Below, piece after piece: positions 1-5,215 of a stretch of 5,239 nt of DNA. The DNA is from a bacterium. Its GTDB lineage: Bacteria > Bacillota > Clostridia > Oscillospirales > Acutalibacteraceae. Where the stretch lies: the NCBI GenBank assembly GCA_020627425.1, contig JAHKXX010000279.1:1-5239 (forward strand), in the 5' to 3' direction. Positions within the stretch are counted from its first letter, which is position 1. Each line of letters opens with the position of its first letter. Made by a program: the position numbers and the translations under genes. Under the pieces are notes generated by a model. It did no database searches and was not told the DNA's origin. It was given only the letters and a program-made list of their open reading frames with translations.

Positions 1-1161
1 GACAATGACGACGAGAGCTGGAACGTAAGCGAAAGCGTCGAGAGTATGATGGCGCAGAGCGACTACAAGGCAATACTGGTATGTATAGACAACAGCGTCA
101 GCAGAGATGACGATCTTGTACCCGATCTCGGCAGCATATACTTTCCTGAGGATATGCCTGAAGATATAAAGGCAAAGCTCAAGGAAGAGGATATTTCCAA
201 AAAACGCGGCAACGACTATGCTGATTTTATATGTGATACCATTGTTCCTTACATAAACGAGAACTACAATGTCTATACTGACCCGCAGCACACCTCTCTG
301 GTGGGCAGCTCTCTCGGAGGACTTATGACGTTCTATACCGTTCTTGCTCACCCCGATGTGTTCGGTACCGGAGGCGTCTATTCGGCTACACTCAGTATGT
401 ATTCAAACGATCAGTGGGCAGACTTTATCAGTGACAAGATAAAGATGGAAAACGCCCCGCTGCTGTACTTCTATGTCGGCGGATATCTGACGGATAACGG
501 TAATTGCTGCGAGCCTGTCTATAATATGCTCATCAAGGACGGCTATCCGAAGGACAAGCTTATATATAATAAAAACGAATCCGGAGAGCACCTGATAAAA
601 TACTGGAGAGGTGTTATGCCCGAATTCTATGAAGCAGCCTTCACCGGTAAGGTATCGGCTCTCGGATACTCTGTTCCCGTAGAATATATCCAGAAGGTTC
701 CGAACACTATGACTATGGACGACGTAAGCTTCCCTGAGGACGACACAAGGTCCCTGGAAGTAAAAAGCCATATCTACTATGACAACAGCGAAACAAAGTG
801 GGACAAGGTATATGCATACTGGTGGACGGGCTATCCCATAGACGCTACCGGAAAGGTAGACGGTCTGTATGCTGCTGAATGGCCCGGCATAGAGATGGAA
901 AGAATAGAGGGAACCGATATATACCGTTTGGGCGCACCCTTGGGAATAGAGTCCATCATATTCGACTCGGGCGTTACCGATGACAAGGTTGCACAGGGTG
1001 AAATAGCCTACCAGACAGCCGACCTGTCGTTTGACACTTCTATGATAGGAAAGGTATACAAGATAGATATGTCAGTGGAGCCGAAGCAAGGCAGAGGTAT
1101 AGAAAAAACCAAATTTGTATATCAGGAAGGCGCTTGGTCTGTTTACAACCCCGAGAGCTGA
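1..1161 (+). CDS. Putative secreted esterase with C-terminal starch-binding-like module (5' end missing)
   Basis: The frame is open from base 1 to the TGA at 1159-1161, giving 386 visible residues; the true start lies to the left, so the ATG at 46 is probably internal. The first ~215 residues look like the putative esterase family (Esterase D/Fes-like alpha/beta hydrolases, PF00756 type). The nucleophile elbow GSSLGG has Ser104 as likely nucleophile, Asp165 in GGYLTDNG is a candidate acid, and His197 in SGEHLIKYW is the likely catalytic His. After a linker, residues ~245-345 resemble CBM25/26-type starch-binding modules: an aromatic VYAYWW strand, AEWPG, IYRL, IIFDSG and QTADL. The family hydrolyses carboxyl esters; the substrate here is unknown. 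A signal peptide, if any, is outside the window. The pairing suggests an ester on a glucan-associated substrate, which is inference. No intrinsic terminator is visible after the stop. Confidence 0.85.
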   Translation, partial: DNDDESWNVSESVESMMAQSDYKAILVCIDNSVSRDDDLVPDLGSIYFPEDMPEDIKAKLKEEDISKKRGNDYADFICDTIVPYINENYNVYTDPQHTSLVGSSLGGLMTFYTVLAHPDVFGTGGVYSATLSMYSNDQWADFISDKIKMENAPLLYFYVGGYLTDNGNCCEPVYNMLIKDGYPKDKLIYNKNESGEHLIKYWRGVMPEFYEAAFTGKVSALGYSVPVEYIQKVPNTMTMDDVSFPEDDTRSLEVKSHIYYDNSETKWDKVYAYWWTGYPIDATGKVDGLYAAEWPGIEMERIEGTDIYRLGAPLGIESIIFDSGVTDDKVAQGEIAYQTADLSFDTSMIGKVYKIDMSVEPKQGRGIEKTKFVYQEGAWSVYNPES

Positions 1162-1182
1162 GATGAATTAAACTATTGGTTG

Positions 1183-1188
1183 TATAAT
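1183..1188 (+). promoter_or_regulatory. Possible -10 box for the MutS-like gene
   Basis: A perfect TATAAT lies in the 78-base gap between the esterase stop and the next start codon, 51 bases before that start. No recognisable -35 hexamer sits 16-18 bases upstream, and the preceding bases do not form an extended -10 (TGn). The MutS-like gene may therefore have its own start site or may be read through from the esterase gene, since no terminator is seen between them. Confidence 0.35.
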
Positions 1189-1239
1189 ACGGTGCCGGGA
1201 TCCGATAAAAATATGTCAGCAAAAGAAAGGTGAGTTAAA

Positions 1240-2862
1240 ATGAATGATAAGTTTTCACTTCTTTATCCGGACGGAAAAAGCCCGAACTACAAGACTCTTC
1301 CGGATGAAAGCGTAAACGACCTCTCGCTTGAGTTCCTGTGTGATAATATTACCGAGAGTGATTACGAGCAGAATATTATTCACAGGATGATGACCCGTAT
1401 AGAGTCCGATCCCGAGGTCATACGTTACAGATGCGATATATTCGAGGATATATTTAAATTTCCGGCGCTGAGAGAAAAAATAAGAGATCTGCTGGAGGAG
1501 CTTGACTACCTGAAGGAGCTTGAGAAGTCCGCAAAGGACAACACAGCCGAGCCTATATGGCAGCTAATTAATCGTTTGCAGGAGCTTGACGTATATGTAA
1601 ACTGTATTTCAGGCATAAACGAGAGCCTTACACAAAATCCGATAAATTCGACAGGACTTAAAAAGATGAAGGAGTATGTAAGCTCTGTCTATAATGAAAG
1701 CGGCTTTGAATATTTTCACGAGGACATAAAGTCTCTGATGCATGAGGTGGGACAAATACAGAGTGTGTCGCTCGGCGTCAATCTTGACAGCCGTATGCGT
1801 CCTGTAGAGGTAGGAATAGTTTCTCTTAATGATACTACCTTCAGCCGTCCGGGACTTCTCAGCTCCTTCTTCTCATTTGCCTCCAAGAGTGACGAGATAC
1901 ATCACGGTACATCCTTTGACGGTATGACAAAGATACATACCGTCGGCAAGGTTGCCGGAGACGATCCCCTTATGAGTACACTTAGCCGTGTTGTAAACGA
2001 GATGATGGGCAGCACGGTAAAGAAGATAAAGGCAAAGCTGTCAAAATACACCAATATAAGCGGCTACAGCCTTACAAAGCTTATACCCGAGTTTATTTTC
2101 TATATCCGGTGGGCAGAGTTTTTTGAAAAGCTTGAAAAGGCAGGCGTGCCTGTCTGCAAGCCGAATATTATCGAGGACGGCGGACAAAGCTTCGTGTCAA
2201 AAGAACTATATAACCTGAAGCTCGGTATGAACCTTGTAAAGGGTCAGAATATAGAGATCATCGGTAACGAGATTGAGTTCAATTCCGAGCACGGAATATA
2301 TATTATGACAGGACCGAACCGCGGCGGCAAGACTACCTTTACTCAGGCTGTCGGACTTGCGTTTCTGTTTGCACAGCACGGACTCTATGTCCCTGCAGAG
2401 AGTGCGACGCTTACTCCTGTGGATAATATCTATACTCATTTCCCTGCTGATGAAAACAAGACTGTAAACCTGGGCAGACTGGGTGAAGAATCAAAGCGTA
2501 TGAGTGAGATCTTCTCCGTCGCCACAGACAAGAGTCTGCTGCTGTTTAACGAGTCGCTTGCTACTACATCCTTTGCAGAGGGTCTGTATATAGCAAAGGA
2601 CGTTGTACGCGCTCTTCGCTATCTCGGAGCTATGACAATTTTTAACACTCATATGCACGAGCTTGCGACAAATCTTGAAGATATGAATATGAATCCCGGT
2701 CCGCTGAAGGTAGCCTCCCTTATCACCGGTATCCACGAGGGTAAGCGCTCCTACAAGGTGTTCCTTGCTCCTCCGGAGGGTGTCAGCTACGCCAAGGATA
2801 TTGCAGAAAAATACGGAGTTACCTTTGACCAACTTAAATCGGGTATTGATAATAATAAGTAA
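1240..2862 (+). CDS. MutS-family ATPase, short non-canonical type (no mismatch-recognition domain)
   Basis: The 540-residue product starts at an ATG preceded by AGAAAGG (1224-1230) nine bases upstream, which fixes the start. Residues ~20-330 resemble the helical core and lever domains of MutS (DPEVIRYRCDIFEDIF, then a long coiled region). Residues ~345-530 are the MutS ATPase domain: Walker A GPNRGGKTT (358-366, Lys364), a signature-like GRLGEESKRMSEIF (412-425), Walker B LLLFNES (433-439) and the H-loop NTHMHE (469-474). Classical MutS has Asp-Glu in Walker B; here it is Asn437-Glu438, and the usual GRGTS is replaced by LATTS. At 540 residues it is much shorter than MutS or MutS2 (about 800). 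It lacks the N-terminal Phe-x-Glu mismatch-reading domain and the Smr nuclease domain. It is probably a DNA-structure or repair-related ATPase, but its role is not known and it should not be called mismatch repair MutS. Confidence 0.88.
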   Translation: MNDKFSLLYPDGKSPNYKTLPDESVNDLSLEFLCDNITESDYEQNIIHRMMTRIESDPEVIRYRCDIFEDIFKFPALREKIRDLLEELDYLKELEKSAKDNTAEPIWQLINRLQELDVYVNCISGINESLTQNPINSTGLKKMKEYVSSVYNESGFEYFHEDIKSLMHEVGQIQSVSLGVNLDSRMRPVEVGIVSLNDTTFSRPGLLSSFFSFASKSDEIHHGTSFDGMTKIHTVGKVAGDDPLMSTLSRVVNEMMGSTVKKIKAKLSKYTNISGYSLTKLIPEFIFYIRWAEFFEKLEKAGVPVCKPNIIEDGGQSFVSKELYNLKLGMNLVKGQNIEIIGNEIEFNSEHGIYIMTGPNRGGKTTFTQAVGLAFLFAQHGLYVPAESATLTPVDNIYTHFPADENKTVNLGRLGEESKRMSEIFSVATDKSLLLFNESLATTSFAEGLYIAKDVVRALRYLGAMTIFNTHMHELATNLEDMNMNPGPLKVASLITGIHEGKRSYKVFLAPPEGVSYAKDIAEKYGVTFDQLKSGIDNNK

Positions 2863-2887
2863 AGCGTTTAATGCAAATGACAGACAA

Positions 2888-2926
2888 AAAGGCTACGCAG
2901 CATAAGAAAATTGCTGCGTAGCCTTT
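2888..2926. terminator. Bidirectional intrinsic terminator between convergent genes
   Basis: Bases 2888-2902 and 2912-2926 form a perfect 15-bp stem (AAAGGCTACGCAGCA and its complement) with a 9-base loop. On the minus strand the stem runs straight into TTTTT, placing a classical terminator 15 bases after the stop of the SseB-family gene. On the plus strand it is followed by TTT and, after nine more bases, a run of seven T, so it can also serve the MutS-like gene ending at 2862. Confidence 0.85.
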
Positions 2927-2940
2927 ACTGATAAGTTTTT

Positions 2941-4071
2941 TTAAAAAGAAAGTCTTGTATAAAACGGCTGCTGATCTATAACGGCACGTTTTCCGAAATC
3001 ACTGTCAAGGTCTGCTATAGTTATCGGCAGTCCTTCTGCTGCTTCGGACAGCTTTTCGGGTATTTCCGAAACACCGGTTTTATCGCCGTTTTGAAGCCCC
3101 ACGATTATCAGATAGCCCGAAACGCCGTTTGCTCTTATACCGCGAAGATAGGCACATTCTATAGCGGCTGTTTTGTCCATAAGCTCAGTAAGCCTTTCTG
3201 CAAAGGCACCGGGTATTGTTTCTATATCAAACACGGTTATATTGCCTGTCTCAATGTCTGCTGCGTTTTTTTCTATTTTACCGATATTAGCTCCGGTTAT
3301 TACCATATTAAAGCCCAGAGGGTTAAGCGCTACGGGTGTGTTATTCCTGCAAAAATTCCTTATCATATCAAAGCCAACGGTTTTTGTTTTGCAAAGACCT
3401 TCTCTGTCGTATTTCTCGAGCTCTGTCTTGTCCGTAAACAGCGGTACGCACACAAGTCCGTCAGCCTGTACAGCAGAGGGGATATTTACGCTGTCTGTGC
3501 TTTTTGGATGAACCGTCTGTAAGGTTTTATTCTTTTCTGCCTCACTGTCGGATATAACAGGCAGTAAAAAGCTGCCCTTGACTATAGAGGAGTAGAGCAT
3601 TTTTTCGGCTGCTCTGTCGGGTCGTCCGGCAGCCGCAGACTGAAAGAAGGTATCACCGCTTCGTACAAGAAGGGGATTTACGACGCTTTTATCAGAGGGT
3701 GAGGGTATTTTAAATATATCCTTCAGCTCAAGGTAGAGAAGCGTCTGCCCGTTATCGACAACTATTAGTTCTATTCCTCCGCAATACAAATCATAGAAAA
3801 GTTTTTCTCTGTCGTGTACGTCACACTCCGTCGTTTTTATATCTATTCCGGAGCTTTTAAGGTGGTCGGCAAAAAGCTCACAAAACCTACGCTCGGAAAA
3901 CAGGAAAGCAGTCGGCGCGCCCTTGACATAATCAATATAGAAATTATTTATAGCCTCTGAAAATACAGCCCAAAGCCGAGGCTCGGTCGTTATCCGTTCT
4001 TTAACGGTCGTCAGAATTCGTTCATCCCGTGTTCTGCTGTATTTTTCAATAAGCTGCTGAATACTTTCCAT
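2941..4071 (-). CDS. SseB-family protein with N-terminal extension
   Basis: The product has 376 residues. CAGGAG (minus strand, 4083-4078) lies six bases before the ATG and supports this start. Residues ~166-265 match the SseB N-terminal domain pattern: FLLPVISDSEAEKNKTLQ, VCVPLFTDKTELEKYD, then PVALNPLGFNMVIT. Residues ~275-376 match the SseB C-terminal domain, with AYLRG, a GYLIIVGL strand and a terminal DLDSDFGKRAV...PFY. E. coli SseB was named for a serine-sensitivity effect; the biochemical function of the family is unsettled and no catalytic motif is visible. Residues ~12-145 form an extra N-terminal part (AFLFSERRFCELF, IELIVVDNGQTLLYLEL, VVNPLLVRS) that looks like a diverged second copy of the SseB N-terminal fold. 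No signal peptide or membrane segment is seen, so it is probably cytoplasmic. It lies downstream of a tRNA operon and a terminator-bearing leader, with no clear promoter of its own. Confidence 0.85.
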   Translation of the reverse strand: MESIQQLIEKYSRTRDERILTTVKERITTEPRLWAVFSEAINNFYIDYVKGAPTAFLFSERRFCELFADHLKSSGIDIKTTECDVHDREKLFYDLYCGGIELIVVDNGQTLLYLELKDIFKIPSPSDKSVVNPLLVRSGDTFFQSAAAGRPDRAAEKMLYSSIVKGSFLLPVISDSEAEKNKTLQTVHPKSTDSVNIPSAVQADGLVCVPLFTDKTELEKYDREGLCKTKTVGFDMIRNFCRNNTPVALNPLGFNMVITGANIGKIEKNAADIETGNITVFDIETIPGAFAERLTELMDKTAAIECAYLRGIRANGVSGYLIIVGLQNGDKTGVSEIPEKLSEAAEGLPITIADLDSDFGKRAVIDQQPFYTRLSF

Positions 4072-4106
4072 ATTATTCTCCTGCCGGTAAAAATATATTT
4101 CTAATT

Positions 4107-4136
4107 AAAACAGAGCCTATCATATGACAGACTCTG
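4107..4136 (-). terminator. Intrinsic terminator upstream of the SseB-family gene
   Basis: On the minus strand 4136-4126 pairs with 4121-4111 around an ATAT loop, an 11-bp stem followed by TTTTAATT. Two of the pairs (4131 with 4116, and 4128 with 4119) are G-U on the minus strand but would be A-C mismatches on the plus strand, so the hairpin is built for a minus-strand RNA. It should end the tRNA/leader transcript 35 bases before the SseB-family start codon. Confidence 0.8.
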
Positions 4137-4284
4137 TAGGATCATCTTCTGATAGGTACATAATCACTTGTGTATCTATCGGAGGATAACCGGATAACAA
4201 ACCTGTTCGATAACCTCCAAAACGCCGTCTGAGCGGTTCTTTTTTCGCGTTCATCCGACATTTTTCCGGTTACCGAACAGGTCT
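4111..4284 (-). ncRNA. Unassigned structured RNA or leader between tRNA-Gly and the SseB-family gene
   Basis: The 174 bases after tRNA-Gly have no open frame of note but strong pairing on the minus strand. Stem 1 joins 4284-4268 with 4215-4199: 17 pairs including G-U at 4273/4210 and 4283/4200. It encloses a smaller stem (4251-4247 with 4225-4221) and an A-rich loop. Stem 2 joins 4180-4171 with 4160-4151 (5+4 pairs and one mismatch). Stem 3 is the intrinsic terminator 4136-4111. Alternative pairings exist: 4274-4265 with 4194-4185 (10 pairs) competes with stem 1, and 4156-4150 with 4122-4116 (7 pairs) would open the terminator. This is the layout of an attenuator or a terminator-ended small RNA. 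I find no T-box, 6S, SRP, tmRNA or common riboswitch consensus, so no function is claimed. Confidence 0.5.
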
Positions 4285-4293
4285 AATAAAGAA

Positions 4294-4364
4294 AGCAGAC
4301 AACGGGAATCGAACCCGCCCTCTCAGCTTGGGAAGCTGATGTACTACCGATATACGATGTCTGC
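4294..4364 (-). tRNA. tRNA-Gly (anticodon CCC)
   Basis: A complete cloverleaf reads on the minus strand: acceptor GCAGACA with TGTCTGC, D-stem GTAT/GTAC, anticodon stem TCAGC/GCTGA around the loop TTCCCAA, a four-base variable region, T-arm with the loop TTCGATT, and discriminator T (typical of bacterial tRNA-Gly). The anticodon CCC is at 4332-4330. No CCA is encoded, unlike the two upstream tRNA genes, so the end must be added by nucleotidyltransferase. It is last in the three-tRNA unit. Confidence 0.95.
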
Positions 4365-4378
4365 TTATGTTTGGGTAG

Positions 4379-4405
4379 AAAAATACCCCCGTGTATAAAC
4401 GAGGG
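4379..4405 (-). terminator. Terminator-like hairpin between tRNA-Tyr and tRNA-Gly
   Basis: On the minus strand CCCTCG (4405-4400) pairs with CGGGGG (4391-4386) around an eight-base loop, with one U-G pair, and is followed by TATTTTTCT. It starts three bases after the CCA of tRNA-Tyr. It may terminate part of the Thr-Tyr transcript or protect the precursor 3' end. An overlapping alternative, GGGTA with TACCC around TTTTTC (4388-4373), would compete with it. No separate promoter for tRNA-Gly is visible, so termination cannot be complete. Confidence 0.5.
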
Positions 4406-4408
4406 ATC

Positions 4409-4492
4409 TGGTGGGAGAGGGTGGATTCGGACCACCGAAGCCGAAGCAACAGATTTACAGTCTGCCCCATTTGACCGCTCTGGAACTCTCCC
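4409..4492 (-). tRNA. tRNA-Tyr (anticodon GTA)
   Basis: On the minus strand the acceptor GGGAGAG pairs with CTCTCCC, followed by A and an encoded CCA (4411-4409). The anticodon loop CTGTAAA gives GTA at 4458-4456. A long variable arm (TTGCTTCGGCTTC region) marks it as class II, as expected for bacterial tRNA-Tyr, and the T-arm has the loop GTCCGAATC context. It lies 16 bases downstream of tRNA-Thr in one transcription unit. Confidence 0.97.
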
Positions 4493-4506
4493 GTATTAAG
4501 TTAAAA

Positions 4507-4582
4507 TGGAGCTGGTGGACGGACTTGAACCCCCGACCTGCTGATTACAAATCAGCTGCTCTACCAACTGAGCTACACCAGC
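4507..4582 (-). tRNA. tRNA-Thr (anticodon TGT)
   Basis: On the minus strand the acceptor GCTGGTG pairs with CACCAGC, followed by T and an encoded CCA (4509-4507), 76 bases in all. The D-arm contains AGCTCAGTTGGTAGAGC, the anticodon loop TTTGTAA gives TGT at 4549-4547, and the T-arm has the standard GGTTCAAGTCC. It is the first gene of the tRNA operon, about 27 bases after the predicted transcription start. Confidence 0.97.
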
Positions 4583-4616
4583 TTATCTTTTGTCGTTACC
4601 TCTCAGCGACTCCATT

Positions 4617-4666
4617 ATAATACCACATCGTATTTATTTTGTCAACTGTTTTTTTAATATTTTTTT
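4617..4666 (-). promoter_or_regulatory. Strong sigma-A-type promoter of the tRNA operon with A-tract upstream element
   Basis: On the minus strand a perfect TTGACA (4645-4640) is separated by exactly 17 bases from TATTAT (4622-4617). TGG just before it makes an extended -10, and TATAAT overlaps three bases downstream. Two seven-base A-tracts (4666-4660 and 4655-4649) sit directly upstream of the -35 box, as in UP elements of rRNA and tRNA promoters. Start of transcription is expected near 4609. Confidence 0.88.
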
Positions 4667-4840
4667 CGGCGGCGTGTTGCCGCGGTCAAATGGCGTACTG
4701 TAGTTTGTGTTACCGCCGACTTTTCCGGCACGCGTACGAGTTGGTTTTATATTCGTACGCCATCCGCGTCGCGGCACTCAGGGTGCCGCTTAGCGCCGGT
4801 TTAGAGTAGAGATCAGTATATTTATCTATTCTACTTTTTT
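4667..4840 (+). repeat. Copy A of an unassigned repeat element, probably an RNA-coding unit
   Basis: This stretch shares a diverged but collinear pattern with minus-strand 5140-4946. Matching blocks in order are CGGCGG, CCGCGGTC (4680-4687), TGTTACC (4708-4714), an identical 19-base core (4726-4744), CCGCGTCG (4764-4771), GTAGAG and AGTATATTTATC (4815-4826). Likely folds are GCGGC/GCCGC (4669-4673 with 4679-4683), ATGGCGTAC/GTACGCCAT (4690-4698 with 4755-4763, nine perfect pairs around the core), GCGGCAC/GTGCCGC (4771-4777 with 4783-4789), and a terminal hairpin with T-run. No open frame with a ribosome-binding site is present, and I see no clear promoter on its 5' side, which abuts the tRNA promoter. 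It may be a mobile or dispersed element or a small RNA gene. Confidence 0.7.
4805..4840 (+). terminator. Terminator-like hairpin ending repeat copy A
   Basis: AGTAGA (4805-4810) pairs with TCTACT (4830-4835); the stem can be extended outward by a G-T and an A-T pair, and a T-run follows to 4840. The loop contains the AGTRTATTTRTC sequence shared by all three repeat copies. Copy B has a weaker counterpart at the same place: TAAG/CTTA and AGA/TCT, then TTTT. Confidence 0.55.
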
Positions 4841-4945
4841 CTCCAAAAAACAGTATAGCAAGTATAACGTGAGTTTTTTACAATTATTATCTCTTTTTCA
4901 GTTTTAAGCTTTGGGTATTTATTAAAATAATAAAGGACGGCACTC

Positions 4946-5140
4946 AAAATAAGACAGACAAATACACTCGCCTCTACTTAAAGGCAGCACAAGTGCCGCT
5001 CTGTGCGGTACCCCAAGGGCACTTCCTTCGGGCGCACGACGCGGACAAAGAGGTATAATAAACCCAACTCGTACGCGTGCCGATAGGTAGGTGGTAACAT
5101 CAATCAGAGTGCGCGAATCGACCGCGGAGGCACTCCGCCG
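4946..5140 (-). repeat. Copy B of the repeat element, inverted relative to copy A
   Basis: Read on the minus strand from 5140, this copy has the same ordered blocks as copy A, including the 19-base identical core (5082-5064). Spacings between blocks are kept to within one base over the first ~105 positions, at roughly 70% identity by eye. Its first hairpin is GCGGA/TCCGC (5138-5134 with 5128-5124), where copy A has GCGGC/GCCGC. Downstream it carries a larger hairpin: AAGTGCC with GGCACTT (5023-5017 with 4997-4991), enclosing CCGC/GCGG (5008-5005 with 4999-4996). It ends in the shared AGTGTATTTGTC and a short T-run. A 96-codon frame on this strand is not convincing: it has a TTG start, no ribosome-binding site and low-complexity residues. 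Confidence 0.7.
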
Positions 5141-5215
5141 GCAAGTTGGTGTAAAATAATTCTGGGTGTTTTGGAATAGGTGCAAGTAACGCGATTTAGT
5201 GTGATACACCAAGCA
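5141..5215. other. Spacer between repeat copies B and C with an inverted repeat
   Basis: The 75 bases between copy B and the partial copy C contain a perfect 8-bp inverted repeat, TTGGTGTA (5146-5153) and TACACCAA (5205-5212), flanking 51 bases. No gene or convincing promoter is visible here. It may be a local RNA stem or chance. Confidence 0.3.

Noticed and set aside
1162..1239. Intrinsic terminator after the esterase gene
   Set aside because: CGG and CCG segments around 1190-1205 could pair only over three bases, with no T-run after them.
3091..3522. Two overlapping plus-strand open frames inside the SseB-family gene
   Set aside because: They are antisense shadows of a well-supported minus-strand gene and have no recognisable domain.
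4226..4246. Plus-strand terminator (CCG/CGG hairpin followed by TTCTTTTTT)
   Set aside because: The stem has only three or four pairs, there is no plus-strand gene upstream to terminate, and the surrounding pairings favour a minus-strand RNA.
4111..4284. T-box leader or common riboswitch before the SseB-family gene
   Set aside because: AGAACCGC at 4240-4233 loosely recalls the T-box core, but the AGGGTGG part, a specifier loop and the usual Stem I motifs are not visible, and the downstream gene is not an aminoacylation or amino-acid gene. No other riboswitch consensus fits.
4270..4620. Short open frames on both strands over the tRNA genes
   Set aside because: They lie on three clear tRNA genes and have no ribosome-binding sites or family resemblance.
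4667..5140. Insertion sequence with terminal inverted repeats (copies A and B as its ends)
   Set aside because: The copies are about 175-195 bases long and only ~70% alike, the 105 bases between them encode nothing, and no target-site duplication is visible. They look like two separate elements rather than the ends of one transposon.
4922..5212. Open frame of 96 codons on the minus strand over repeat copy B
   Set aside because: It begins with TTG, has no ribosome-binding site, has Arg/Ser/Ala-rich composition typical of GC-rich noncoding DNA, and runs through predicted RNA hairpins. Copies A and B differ by an indel in the shared part, so the frame is not conserved.
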